NCBI GenBank assembly: GCA_015178975.1
Contig: WHVD01000202.1
Location: 1 to 64,000, forward strand
DNA from: Hysterangium stoloniferum
Taxonomy: Eukaryota > Basidiomycota > Agaricomycetes > Hysterangiales > Hysterangiaceae
Length of the DNA stretch: 64,000 nt
Direction of reading: 5' to 3'
Shown in pieces: positions 23,201 to 35,500 of this stretch (the stretch's first letter is position 1; each line of letters begins with the position of its first letter). The position numbers and the translations under genes were made by a program. The notes beneath the pieces are model-generated. The model did no database searches, was not told the origin of the DNA, and saw nothing but the letters and a program-made list of their open reading frames with translations.

Positions 23201-25301
23201 ACTCTCGCGACCTTCCACATTACCTACGCCCCCCAATGAGTCTCCAAACGCTTGTCTCAGCGCAGAGCATTTCCACCATAATACTGTGGTCCCTCTGGGC
23301 AATAGATCGCTCCCCAGTGCTCGACCTTCTCATAAGAATGTTCAAGAGCCTGTTTTATCCTCTGCTCCACTCGCCTCCCCTGCCCTAACCCCTACCCTGG
23401 CGCTCCCTCTAGCGGACGTTCAGGGACCTAATTTATCCCCTGCCCCGCCTTCACTACTTCCCGTTGCCGCCGTTCCCAGGCAGGTCGTTGCAAAGGATGC
23501 ACAGCCAGCTACATCTGCTCGACCAGTACCACAGTCCAAGGCTCCTCTTTCTAAAGTTGTCACACTAGCCACGAAATCCGGAAGTAGTTCTTCTCGAGTT
23601 AGAACATCAACAGAAGCCCTTAAGCGACGTGGGACCGTTGACAGCACGGTCATCCCGACCCCGTCACCCTCGACATCATCAATATCTCCGCCCCGTGCAA
23701 CACCCCAACCTACTTCCTTGACATCAGGGCGTCGAAACAAACGTCAGAGAACGCGACGATCGTCTTCGCCCGAAGTTCCCTTACAACAAGCTGGGACTGT
23801 TATCTTGGCAAAGAAGAAAATGCCGTCGTTCAAGAAGAAGGCATCCGCCCGTAGCTCGAATGTCCAAGTGTCGGACTTGCTTGCACGTACATCCCAGGCC
23901 GAAACGCCTGGAAGTGTTGGTAAAGAGCTCGTTGACACGAGGAAGGAACTCACAGATATGAGGAAGAAACTTGCTGAATTGGAGAAAAAATTCGGGGAGA
24001 CGGAGAAGCCGCCTCAGGAAGCGGAGCCGAGAGTTGAGGAAAGGCTTCATAATGTCGAACAGCAAGTATACCACCGCACGCCCCCGGGGGTTTGGGGAGC
24101 CCCTTGGTACTTTGGTCCTTTTCCGGGGATGTTTCCGCAGATGCAGATGTTATCACAAGGGTCGGAAATGTTTCCGCCACAGATCCAAGCTTTCCCGCCG
24201 CAGATGCAGGCATTCCCGCCAACCCCACCACTCTATCAAGGATCATACCGAGGACCTAATAGAGGTTGGGTAAGTTTATATGTGCCCTCAAGTGATCGAT
24301 TTCACTAATATCTCTACTAATAGAATCGTCAGTCAAATCTGCGCGGAAGGGGCTTTTACAAGAATCAAGGTGGAAATCGAGGCCCTAGTCAGTTTGATGC
24401 TAGTCATAGACCTGATCAACATTCGTTAGTACCTCACCAGTCAAACATCCCGCATGGCCCTCGTCAAGATGGTAGCTGGAACCGGCGCCGTGACAACTGG
24501 TATATCCAGGACGATGATTACGAAGGGCCGAGTACTAGTCGTGCGCATAATCATACCAACAACTATACCCACCGTCGGGATCGCCACCCATCTGAGCAGA
24601 ATGCTCGTGCTGGCGGCTCGAATCGAGACAATGAAATGCACGACGACAATGACGAAGTTGAGGTCGGAAGCTCTTGGCGTTCCGGCAACAATTCCCAAAG
24701 ACGTCGCCCAGACCAGACTCGTTGGGGCAGCTCTGTATCAGATCCCGAGCACGAATACCATGAACGGCCTGCCACAAGTCATACACGGGTCTCAGTCGCT
24801 GACTCCAATAGCCATCCCAGCGGTTCTGGATCTCGTCAAGAGCGCGACGAATCTGAGCAGTATACTCGTTCTGGTTCTCGATTCCAGCGCCGAGAAAATG
24901 ATATGGGCGATGGGACCAACGACACCGAAGGCCGGCATCCCTACAACGATCTCAAGGCGACTTCTGACCCTCGTTGCCTTACGATCGGTACTGTGCCCGA
25001 TGATCAGGATGGAGTAGATGTTGAAATGGGAAGCTCCGAACAACAACCCAGAGAAGAGCTACCTAGTGAGAGTTGTGGCTCAGCCAACCAACCTGACGTT
25101 GACTCCGATAATACGCCTTATCTAAGTGGTGTGTATGCCGCTGATGATGGCTGCAAGACCCCGCCACGTGATATCACAGCAGGATACACTGGCCCGTTAC
25201 TTCAGACGAGCCAGGATGGTTTGGAGCAGGAGCCGAGAGGTGACGCATGGTCTTTCAACGCTATCTCTTCAGTTAGAAGCACCAGCGGCCAAGCCATCTG
25301 A
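20291..25301 (+). CDS. JmjC-domain protein with C-terminal zinc cluster and long disordered tail
   Basis: A putative Fe(II)/2-oxoglutarate oxygenase of the JmjC type, probably nuclear. The JmjC core runs from about 20900 to 21950: GIPLILGDFHKLPEW, the iron ligands in PAHKD (H-x-D, near 21480) and the distal His in SCHQVVNRGG (near 21738). A Cys cluster follows (22110-22245: CDFCG, CPKC, CCPSC, CLC) and a further CEQCHSGKC at 22548. The rest (22944-25301) is Ser/Pro/Arg-rich, with an M/Q/P-rich stretch at 24120-24240 and an RG/RD-rich end. Introns read by eye are 21048-21099, 21202-21246, 21372-21424, 21847-21897, about 22437-22500, 22887-22943 and 24270-24323. The start and the splicing before 20600 are unresolved. 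Substrate unknown; the histone demethylase role is family-based inference. Confidence 0.75.
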
Positions 25302-27990
25302 AAGCATGTGCATGACTTTTCCGTATCACACTCATCGCTACAACTCCCGCTTGCGTCATACGTTTTCTTTTTTCTTTTTTCTTTTTTTTGTCGGGATGTA
25401 CAATGCTGAACTTATACCCCACTGGCATATATTAAGTGAACACCTTCAGATTGTGCAGTAATGGCTCCTTTATATAGATAATCTTAATATATCTCGCAGC
25501 CATCTCAAAGTTGCCACCACCACTACTAGAGAGTATTTGTAACTAATATATATTAGCAAACTGAATTGGTTCCTGCTAATCAGAAGTCGGAATATTCATA
25601 ATGCAGTTTGTGACACGTTTGTGACCACACAATATGATGTCTGACTATTTTCAAAGACTACGACTCTGGCTGGAACTAATACCCGATACTATGTTGTATC
25701 GGATCTATTTGAGGCCTCAATCACACAAACACTTCAAATACTCAGTCTGTTGAAGAGAAAATGATGTAAGTCTGCCTGGGACAAATCCAAATGAAGCAAG
25801 AAACTGACTGGCCACAAAACAAAATTGACAAATATCAACTATTGATATTTTAATCAATCTAACGAATATCTGCTACTATCTTTTCAACAACATATTCGTA
25901 TCCATGATCGATGATTGCCCAGGCCTATAGAGACAGCATGAAATCCGCCCTTATGCAGATGTCTATGTCAAAAATTTTGTGGGACCAGTGATGGAAGCGG
26001 ACTGCCTCAGCGACTGAATTCCTATGCCATGACGAAAACTTCTAAAGTGGTATTTATGCACAATAATATTGGCACCCATGACATTCAGCTCTTCAGTGAA
26101 TCGAACGCCATCTTCACGCACAGTTTAATGAATTATGGGTACCCCACTAGCTCTTGCGAGGATAACCAGTAGCGGCTGTACTGATATATCACCGATTTCG
26201 GGGACAGTTCTCAGTATACTTGGGGCTTCTGCCAATAGTGCTGCAATCATGGCCTTGGTGACGATATTCTTTCCGTCGTGAACTGGGATTAATGGTCTTT
26301 CTTCCCCTTGGACAACAATCTCTGGGAACGACGATTGATCTTTTAGGTCACTGGCATTAGCGAACATCAAATTATTTTCGTGTGATACGATAATGCGACA
26401 AATAGGCGTTCGTAATAGGACCAGTATCGTCAACAATACCTCGCTGTCCGTCCCGCGTCAACAACATACTCGAATTTGCGCCCGAAGATGTCGTGCCCTT
26501 CTTGCGAGAGAACCGTATAAAGCCAGTGCAATGTTTATTGTTACTTTTACGAGTTTACATGACAGTGTGATGATTGGAAACAGCCTATACTGTAAACTGT
26601 ACCCTCATTAGTAACACAATGAATGCCTCCAGATATCTGTATCTTTTGACTTTCGTTTGAAGCTAGACTGGCAGACTTTGTGGTCACCAATTAAATTTTA
26701 ATTATTGCCCCACGCCCTTCCGCCTTGAAGCCGGCACTAAACTTCTCATTATCCTGAAGCGTTTCCAATTATACGGATCGTAATATTTTCCGAGGTCTCA
26801 ATATGACAACCGAGGTGTTTCTCACACAGCAAGAGAGTCGGCCGAAACTCGCCTCGTGTTGAAGGGATTGGGTACTACTTCACATCTATGCCATTTTTTA
26901 AGTTTACATGTGGACAACTGGATGTGAAGTATTCTTGTTTCAGAATGTGACGAGGGCAGAGATAGAAGTGTAGACCAGTAAACTGTAGTCCTCTATCCAA
27001 CCTGAATTATTGTTTCTCCAAGGTCGTTGAGCATGAGCGCAAGGAACCTTAAGTGTGTGCCTCAAAGAAAGACGGTAGATTGTCAGATCCACTTCAGCTA
27101 GAGGCATTATATATATCCAAGCACTCGAGCATGAAATTCACTAGTCGGTCCAAGTACTATAGACTAGGAAAACTTATTTATGTAGTGATTAATCGATTGA
27201 GCAATACCACTCACATTGATGAATTGACAAGAATGGCACACTTTTCGCCAGTTTCATCATAGGAATTACTGTATCCGATATTGTTGATCAGATACATGAT
27301 GCGGGAAGGAACTGGGGTTTCTTATGAGCGGAACAAGAGTACACATAATAAGATCGAAGCGAGATACACGAGGAAGCCTCCCGCACATTATGAGTCACCC
27401 AGATGCCGCGAAGCGATACAAGTGTTGTATGGAAGGGAAATCTTCATTTCGGGGTGCACGCGCTGCGTTAATCACCATGCCTACAACACATGCACGTCAT
27501 TGCATCCAATTGTGTTGTAAGTTTCACCGGCGCTGTTGACGGCCCATAAGTGGTAAAAGTCAACTGTAAAACTGTGACTCGTAGCTGTGTATCATGACAG
27601 AGATGCATTAGATGTTCAGAAGGGACACATGTCCACCGTTTCATGAGGACTACATACAGGATCCAACTTGTCTGAGTCTCTAAGGCCCGTGACACAGCCA
27701 ATCGTCCATCGATTGATCGGACGAAAAAATTTTACTCAGTTCAAATACCAGCAGGCTAAGATGGCCTATCGATGATCTTCACCCCCCTTAGTAATAAGAA
27801 ATGAGAGGGTATGGTTAATCGATGAAGATGAGGGTATGAAGAGATGGCGGGTCGAGTGACCAGTGACCACAGCGTTATGGCGTCAAGTTTGAGCTGAACT
27901 CTAAAAACTTGAAGTTCCGCGACCTGCTCTGCCACCAACTCCCATCTTCTATTTCTTTTGTTTCATTCCTCTCAAACACTCTAGAAGAAC
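25302..27990. other. Gene-poor stretch
   Basis: A TTTTCT-rich run at 25365-25390 probably lies in the 3' UTR of the JmjC gene. A possible minus-strand coding fragment lies at 26125-26360 (PEIVVQGEERPLIPVHDGKN) and may be the end of a decayed gene; no family recognised. The last 200 bp hold the GSP1 promoter. Confidence 0.4.
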
Positions 27991-29102
27991 ATGTCTACGG
28001 AGTCCACTGTTATCCCAACATTCAAGCTCGTTCTCGGTACGTATATTAAGTAATTATCATTATATAGTTCAAAACCGTGTTGAGACATGGATCATCCGAC
28101 CACCTCAAAATTTTCCAACTTAACCCCTTTTTATCGCTTTCTCGCGTCTTTGACTCAAATTGACACGCCTTCCTCATAGTCGGTGATGGCGGAACGGGTA
28201 AAACGACTTTTGTCAAGGTATGTCCCCTTTGATACACGTCAATCAACGCAATCACATGAACATCTTGATTAATTCTTCATCTCACAGCGTCACAAGACGG
28301 GCGAATTCGAGAAAAAATACATCGGTGCGTCGCGATTAGACCTTGTCGCGCGATTGGAAGTCGCGATACTGATGCAAGACGTGTGTCACTGTGAACAGCT
28401 ACCCTTGGCGTCGAAGTCCACCCTTTGACCTTCACCACCAACTTTGGTACGATCTGCTTCAATGTATGGGACACGGCTGGTCAAGAAAAATTCGGTGGTC
28501 TTCGTGATGGATATTACATCCAAGGCCAATGCGGCATTATCATGTTCGATGTGACCTCAAGGATCACGTATAAAAACGTGCCCAACTGGCATCGGGATCT
28601 CGAGCGTGTATGCGAGACCATCCCTATTGTGCTATGCGGTAACAAGGTTGACGTGAAGGTAAATGAAATATCTGTGACTGTTGCGAGAACCTCGGCGATC
28701 TAACTGACATTTAGGAGCGTAAAGTGAAAACTGGCGCGGTCACTTTCCACCGGAAAAAGAATCTCCAATATTTCGAGATTTCGGCGAAATCGAACTACAA
28801 CTTCGAAAAGCCCTTTTTGTGGCTTGCCAGGAAGCTCGCCGGGTTCGTTATAAGGCTGTACTGTGAAAGATATGTGACCTGATGACTTCGATTACTAGAA
28901 ACCCTGCCTTGGAATTCGTTGCCGCGCCCGCCCTGGCTCCTCCAGAAGTCCAAGTCGACCCTGTTCTCATCGCGCAGTACAACAAGGAGTTGGAGGAGGT
29001 GAATTTCTACCATTATTTGCTATTTATCCCCTTTTTAAAACGATACTATTTTCACAGGCTGCAAATGCACCCCTGCCAGACGACGACGACGATATTATTT
29101 GA
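27991..29102 (+). CDS. GSP1: Ran GTPase (nuclear transport)
   Basis: Ran drives nuclear import and export and spindle assembly by cycling between GTP and GDP forms. Seven exons (27991-28036, 28180-28217, 28288-28324, 28399-28658, 28715-28842, 28899-28998, 29058-29102) give 217 residues. G1 is GDGGTGKT, the switch I region is [15 protein letters not shown]3 is [19 protein letters not shown]4 is NKVD and G5 is [14 protein letters not shown]. The acidic C-terminal switch is [10 protein letters not shown]. All introns are GT-AG and phases agree. The first intron (143 bp) is the longest. Ran is almost invariant among fungi, so identity is not in doubt. Confidence 0.97.
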
Positions 29103-30296
29103 ATATAGTCCCTACGAAATTACGCCCCACACCCACGTTTCTCCCCTTTTCTTTTTCCACTACATTTCCCCTTTATTCACCAAACATTTTCATGTAAACG
29201 CCACCGCCTAGGAAGTACCGCATTAGTGAGAACTTTATGGCTCTGCTGTGTAATGTACGTCGCCCGCGGATGTGAGATTTTGGAACTACATGTGTTGTCT
29301 GAAATATAAGTTCCATTTTTGAACAAGGATCGGGATGTAACCGCCGTGTTTGACGCTGAAGATATTTTTCTGAAGTCCACAACTACAGCCAGGTACCAAA
29401 ATGACGGTGCATATCCTAACTTTTATTATTAGTTCTCACTCTCGAGTGAGTGTCAGACACGGATATTGATCAAACAGACCAACTACATCTACCTTTGGAA
29501 ATTTTGTGTAAAACATGTAATTTCCAGGTGTCAGGGATCGTCTTTTTTAGTACTAATCTTGGCAACTCTGTCAGCGGGTTAAAAAAAGACTCTCCTCTGG
29601 TTATTTGCGCACATTGACCTCGCGGCGGAAAAAATTGCACAGCATTTGGAAATGAAGAGATATGAAGGGAGATCTTATTGAAAGGATCCGAGTACTCTGA
29701 CGATTGGAAATCTCGATTAATATCAGGGATGAAGGAGCGCTTCGTTGCCTGCAAGCAAGGATTTGGCTTGGAAATAGACATTAAAAAGGCCTTCCATTGC
29801 CAAGGACCCGTGAGGAATCGTGTTTTAGGTGAATTTTGTCTGTGGCTTGACCATCGATGTCGACATTGAGCCGGCGCGAGTTGCGGGCGCTTATAAGCTG
29901 TCGCTCCCCGCATGTGTTTCTGGAATTGAATGCAGTTCGATTCACAAGTAGCCGGATGTTTTCTCGTGGCTGCCCTCCGAACATATTTCCGGGCTGAGGC
30001 CCTGGGAAAAGTTGTGGGTCCTCCAGTGCATCTGGTTGAAAATAGCGAGTTAATCAGTGCCCTGTAAGAATTATGCTGCAGGTTCACAACGTCCCAATCT
30101 GTCATCCAAGTCGTTTTAATTGGAGAAAATGTATCCTTGTCATTGTGCTATACCCGTGTGTTATTCCCGCCTACCGCCGTACGGGGAGCCTCCTCGGCGA
30201 CCTGACTGCTTTTGTATGGGGGAGTTAGCGAGGAGCCCAGGCAAGCCTAACTGGAAGGAGTACCTGTCATCTACGAGATTGCATTAGGGGTGGCAG
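29103..30296. other. Intergenic after GSP1
   Basis: The 3' UTR of GSP1 comes first. An ATG-started 211-codon frame on the minus strand (30105-29470) has no recognisable domain and no support from composition, so it is not called as a gene. Confidence 0.4.
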
Positions 30297-30505
30297 GGAT
30301 GGCTTGAGTATAGGGACGTGGAGGTTGGGGCCGGGTTCAATGCTATGCGCATGACCACTAAAGTTCCATTGACATTGCCCATTCATTTTGGAATACAGAT
30401 GCCAGAATGGAGAATGAAAGACTGAACACAATGTCGATGGAACTTTAGTTGTTATGCGCAACGGTGAACCCCAATCCCCAAGTTCCTATCCCATTAACCA
30501 GCCCA
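30297..30505. mobile_element. MITE-like long inverted repeat
   Basis: Arms 30297-30376 and 30429-30505 are inverse copies. The innermost 20 bp (CTAAAGTTCCATTGACATTG) match at 19 of 20 and the outer parts at roughly 70-80 percent. A 52-bp centre separates them. No coding capacity; a foldback MITE is the simplest reading. Target duplication not found. Confidence 0.65.
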
Positions 30506-31395
30506 TACCAAACCTCCCGGCTACCCCGAATGTGGTCTGCCAAATAATAGGTTTTCTCCCCTTCCAGTGCTTCTTTCTTTTTTCTCCAGGCTCGCTGAAT
30601 TGACTAATACCTTTGCCCAAGAGCTCCAAGGTGTAGCCATGTTGATTTCACCCTTACCGACTTCGAAACAGCGTCCCCAGTGGCGTTTTCATCCGTGATT
30701 CTCATTACTGCTGTTTCCCCTAGTTAAATGTTCGCCTTGTGTTCTGTCAATTGATATTTAGACTAGAAGTCAAGGTGGCGTAGCTATCCTTGAGGATGTA
30801 TGACAACGTATGGATTGTGACGACGATCCCGGGCAGTTTTCCTGTGCGTGCACATTTGAAATGACTACCCGTCTGGTGCGTTGCCTGCAGAGCTGCGGTT
30901 CACTGGACTGGCCCCGAGTTCAAATGGACATTCCGTTTGCTTGGAGCATGCTCGTGAGCACTTTTCTTGACAAGAGACAAATCCATTATTCCAAGGGCAG
31001 ATAAGATCGTGGATAATGAATATTACGAGACAAACCTCAGAATTGAAACCCAACACAGGATAAACATCACATAGTAAAAACCTGGTATAATGCTGACAGC
31101 TATTTGCACACAGATTATCTCTAAATCAAGATTATACAAGATGAGGCGTTGTATGATGAGGCTACATAACTCAAACCAAATGTCGGCAAGGAAAGGATCA
31201 CCAAATAGTAATACAGAAACCTGCGCTCATGTTGGAGAGATTGCGTAACCGCAGTCTTTCCAACCCTAGAAAATATATATCCAACGAACACGCTGGCCAA
31301 TCATCTGCCTTTCGAGAAAATATCATCTGCAGAAAGGATATCAGCGCGCTTGGAAAGGTGAGAAGCCGAGGGGGGGGGGGTCCACGCACATTAGA
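30506..31395. other. Intergenic, downstream of the F-box gene
   Basis: No gene recognised. A G run lies at 31371-31380, just past the F-box stop codon. Confidence 0.5.
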
Positions 31396-32829
31396 CTAGT
31401 TATGCCGGGACATGCTGGGCACACTAAAATTGAACAACCCATTACTTGCGGAACGAAGTTGCTCCAAAGTACGTCGATCTGCGGAAGTCGGTGGATGGTG
31501 ATTCTCTACCTTGAAATAACAGAGAAATCTCGCTCTCGGGCCTGTCCTGTTTGGCGCGCGACTCCTGACCAAATGCATCATGGCGTTCCAGTCCATCTGC
31601 CCGCCATTTACGACGAGCCGTGATAATGAAGGCAATCTCCACTGCGAGTATCGAGTTGGGACGAGGACGTCTATGATGTCTCTATTCAAGACACAATAGT
31701 CAAATTGCAGGCTCTCCAAACTGGTCAAGGCCAGGAAGCTGTCGGTGTGGGGTGGTTCCCTGGGGTCACGGATGCTAAAATTTACGTGCTCCAGAACGAG
31801 AGACCGCAAATGAGGCAACGGACGCCTGAGGAGGACATCCATCCATCGTGCCCCGCGACAGAGGGTCGCATCATGTTCGGGCCGAAATTCTATATGTTCA
31901 ACGTTGGGAATTTGAAGGGTCCGAAAGAACATGATTGTTCCCGGAGACTCGAAGACGACATGCAAGACTAGTCGTCGGAGTCTGGCAAGTACAAGTCTAT
32001 CTGATTCACGTAGAGAGTCAGAGATAGTTTCTTCGCAGACAGTAAATTCGAGTGCCTTTAAATTTGAGCACTGTCCCAAAAGATGGATTAATTCCAACGA
32101 GGGTAATGCGGGAATCTCCCATTCTATACGGGTCAGAGAGAAGCTCTGTAACATTGACGGCGAGAATGAAAGCACTGGCATAAGGAACCACGGTCCGTCC
32201 ATTTTGAAGTGTCTGAGCTGTGGGGTATAAATGGAGGCCTCTAAAGCTGACATCTGTTCTTCGTCTATGCCAGTGTCGTCTCGAATATCAAACCTTTCTA
32301 ATCTTGAACCGCGAATTGGCAAAATGGATCGCATCAATTCGTCAGCAAAACACGTTCCAAGAACCCCACTAAAACTCGATATGCGGTGGAAATTTTTCAG
32401 AAACAATGCCATTAAGCCTGCTTCTGTTGGTTTGGGTGCGTAATCGTTTGTGTCAAAGGTGATTCTGACAGGTAGGGCTCCGGCCTTACTGAGCCATAGC
32501 TGGAAAATGGATCTACCGTCGAGCCTGAATGGATAGGTGAAATCCAAACTCGTCCATATGTTGGGTGTTTCGAGGGCGATTTGCCGCCATGAACGGCACA
32601 CTTGCAGCAGGAGCAGTGGTGCGTCAATGAACGAGATCCCCCTCAACTCTTTCTCGGATGAAGGGATGCAGTGGAGGAATATCTGGCCGAGTACTTCAGG
32701 GGGCGCTGTGTCTGCAAAGCCAAGCTTGGGAGGAGCCTTTGACTTTGTCGCTGACGGACGGATATTATGCCTGCCCGATTGCATGATTGTCACAGAGATG
32801 CTTGACGACGATGGGAAGCATTTAAGCAT
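31396..32829 (-). CDS. F-box protein with leucine-rich-like repeats
   Basis: A single uninterrupted 477-codon gene. An F-box-like segment at residues about 40-90 (APPEVLGQIFLHCIPSS, then LLLQVCRSWRQIALETPNIW) is followed by irregular Leu-rich repeats to the end (LRRLVLHV, LPHLRSLVLEHVNF, LTSLESLQFDYC). This is the large Agaricomycete F-box family, whose members are thought to recruit substrates to SCF ubiquitin ligases. An alternative start is the Met at residue 16 (MQSGRHNIR). The lack of introns is usual for this family and contrasts with the neighbours. Substrate unknown. Confidence 0.88.
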   Translation of the reverse strand: MLKCFPSSSSISVTIMQSGRHNIRPSATKSKAPPKLGFADTAPPEVLGQIFLHCIPSSEKELRGISFIDAPLLLLQVCRSWRQIALETPNIWTSLDFTYPFRLDGRSIFQLWLSKAGALPVRITFDTNDYAPKPTEAGLMALFLKNFHRISSFSGVLGTCFADELMRSILPIRGSRLERFDIRDDTGIDEEQMSALEASIYTPQLRHFKMDGPWFLMPVLSFSPSMLQSFSLTRIEWEIPALPSLELIHLLGQCSNLKALEFTVCEETISDSLRESDRLVLARLRRLVLHVVFESPGTIMFFRTLQIPNVEHIEFRPEHDATLCRGARWMDVLLRRPLPHLRSLVLEHVNFSIRDPREPPHTDSFLALTSLESLQFDYCVLNRDIIDVLVPTRYSQWRLPSLSRLVVNGGQMDWNAMMHLVRSRAPNRTGPRARFLCYFKVENHHPPTSADRRTLEQLRSASNGLFNFSVPSMSRHN

Positions 32830-34358
32830 TCGAGACTTGCATTAGCATCGTGGCTTATTACTCCGCATTTGCCCGTGTAAGTTCACAAGGCCCTCAATAG
32901 ATTAGATAACCGATAGTAGCTCTATCGTGTAGGTGGTACAAAACCAAACCTGCCTTTCCTGGCCGAGATTTCTCAATTATCGCAATCTCCTGAACTTCGC
33001 CAGGCACTGCTGCGTTTTTTTTTTGCAATCAATAACATGCGAAGTAATTTCAGACGGGGCGGATCTCTTGTCTCCGGTCAGGATGTGGCAGACAAGGCAC
33101 GCACTATGAGTACTGGTGACTGTAATAAGCCACCTTCAAGCCGCCCGGCACTTCATAATAACAAGCCAGTGATGGCGCAAAGGGGAATAGTGAAGGGAGT
33201 TTGATGTGTCGTTTGACTTCCACGAGGCCGATCGCGTATACAGCTGCACAATTAGGGAGCCATTTAGGCCGAACTTGGAAATCTTGTGCCAAGAGAGGAC
33301 AGGCAGGCACTGAAACAGTGCAGGTGATTGGGCATAACCGCAATTAACCACCAGTAGCTTGTGAGCAACGGCAAATAATCAATTAGGATACAAAAATAAA
33401 TACTGGCGTTCTATGAGCGGAGAACAATAATGCACATGTATCCAATTGCTCGCCGTCATATATTGCCTGCCGTCATATATTGCTTGCCGTTATATATTGC
33501 TTGCCAGTGTTATATATTCTCAATCAACGTGAGATCATGTGCACTGAGGACGTACTAGTATCTTATCGATGGGATACATCGTGAGTGCAACACATGTTGC
33601 CCCGCGTAAGTACCGTACTGGCAGCTGCCTGAGAAGATCCGGAAATTGAGAATCGACCGACACATGTAACACCCTATATAAGGTTGCGACACCCAAGAAT
33701 GGCTACCCGAATAACCTGCCCATGGGATTATATTAACTAGTAACGCAAGCGAATTTTTTATTTCAAAGTTCGCTGCAGGTACTACACGCAAGTGCATTAG
33801 TCTTAAGCCTGAGCGGGTACCCTTCTTGAGCTCTTCATAGGCGCGATGTCAGTAAGCCATGCCTTGATGAAATGACTCCGGCTAGTCCATCAACTTCTAA
33901 CTTCTGGGGGGCCACGCATTGATCCAGAATTGTTGTAAGGTTGAATTGCGCTTGAAGGAATAGCCTTGCTTCATTCAGGGGATGAGCGAGAGCATAATTA
34001 CAATTGTATAAGTAAGTCTGTTTCTTCTTGCAGCGCCCTCCCGCATTACCGGTACCAATGCAATCTGACCCACTTCACAATTGAAGCACCTTCGACACCA
34101 TTAAATTCACCAGTCTTCCACGGAAGAACGTACATGTCTTCTTTCATATCGTATGTGAAAAACCACTCTATATATTGCGTTCAGAAACCGATCAACACTC
34201 ACAACAAACATGACACAAATACGACACTATAACCTCGCTGTTAAAGGTATACTTATTTTTGAAGACCATTTTGCGAGGGACTTTTGCCATAACTAAATAA
34301 AGGCCTTTATCCCCTTCGAATCAGAATACGGATGTGTTGCGAGGTGCCGTGAAGGGTG
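32830..34358. other. Gene-poor stretch
   Basis: Contains a short tandem repeat of about 18 bp (GCCGTYATATATTGCYT, three copies, 33451-33505). No coding region recognised. Confidence 0.45.
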
Positions 34359-34583
34359 TGTTGGAATTACGAGTGTGACATAAGCTCGTCTCTTTGTTTC
34401 ATTATTTCATTGTTTTTATTTTCTTTGTTCTATTCCTCTTTTGTTCTCTATTTTAGTATTCCTTTTGTTTAGCAAACTATATAAGTAGCCTAGAGTCCAT
34501 GTATCTAGCCATTCGTTTGCCTTACGGCCAAATAGACAAACGGAACCTTATTGCTCTCTGTTCTCGCGAGCTTAATTCTAACA
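34359..34583. mobile_element. Small solo LTR (225 bp)
   Basis: Begins TGTTGGAATTA and ends TAATTCTAACA, flanked by GGGTG on both sides (34354-34358, 34584-34588) as a 5-bp target duplication. A TATATAAG box lies near 34478. The TGTTGGAATTA ends are typical of copia-type LTRs; no internal sequence remains. Confidence 0.82.
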
Positions 34584-34588
34584 GGGTG

Positions 34589-35500
34589 TACCCGCTATAT
34601 CTTATATTGGATAAGATGTACTCTATAGATTTGGAAGCCAGTACACCACTGGGATTGACATAGTATGGGAGATATGTGATGTTAGTTTATTCAGGCAGAG
34701 GCCTAGGTTATTTTTAAGCAAGAGGGATTAGAAGAATGGTACCCCACCGCCCGCTAATGCAGGATTCAAACCCCTTCATACTAGAAGTTACGAACTACCA
34801 ATTGAGACTCCAATGTTATTTCAAGAAAACAATACAGCTGGAATAATGCTTGTTTTGGACGATAAAAACATATTATTAGGAAATTTTTGACATCAGTGGA
34901 CCTTCTCCCGACTACCCCGCAACCAACGTGAAATTTGTATTGTTTATCTACCGGACATGCCAGAGTTTACCATTCTTGAGAACCGAAGGGCTAAATACTC
35001 GCCTTCTTGGACGCTAGCCGATCAGGGAGACAGCAGAGGCACCTGATGATAACGGCCCAACCCAATATCCACGGGCAGTACTAGTTCTTCATGTGACCGC
35101 ACGCATGATCATCGTTCAATTACAATCTGATGTGTGTGGAAATAGCCTGCAAATCCACTTTGTACACTTTTTGAAAGGAAAATCCCTGCCCACTGATCTC
35201 AAGGACAAAATGCGTGACAGCGAGGACATGTAATCCATTAATCAGGTATGTAAGGTCAAGTTCCCCTTTGGATTCTTACCCTCAGTTATTTTATCTATTC
35301 ATCTTTCTGATCATGCGTTTCAGTCAAGGAAAGCCTTGGGTTCAATCTGACAACATTCCCCTGTTATTGTTATTGGGCCGCCAGTGGCCCGGACTCTGCA
35401 GCCATTCTATTATGGAAATTTCCAGGATCGAAAGACTACGTACGTATGAATGTGACTGTCACAACCTCCTCAAGCATCCTCCAGGCTGCGACAGGATCAA
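34589..35500. other. Intergenic, upstream of the inositol phosphatase gene
   Basis: No gene recognised. The last few hundred bases are the presumed promoter. Confidence 0.45.

Noticed and set aside
29470-30105. 211-codon ATG frame on the minus strand
   Set aside because: No recognisable domain, no introns or conserved motif; composition is not clearly coding.
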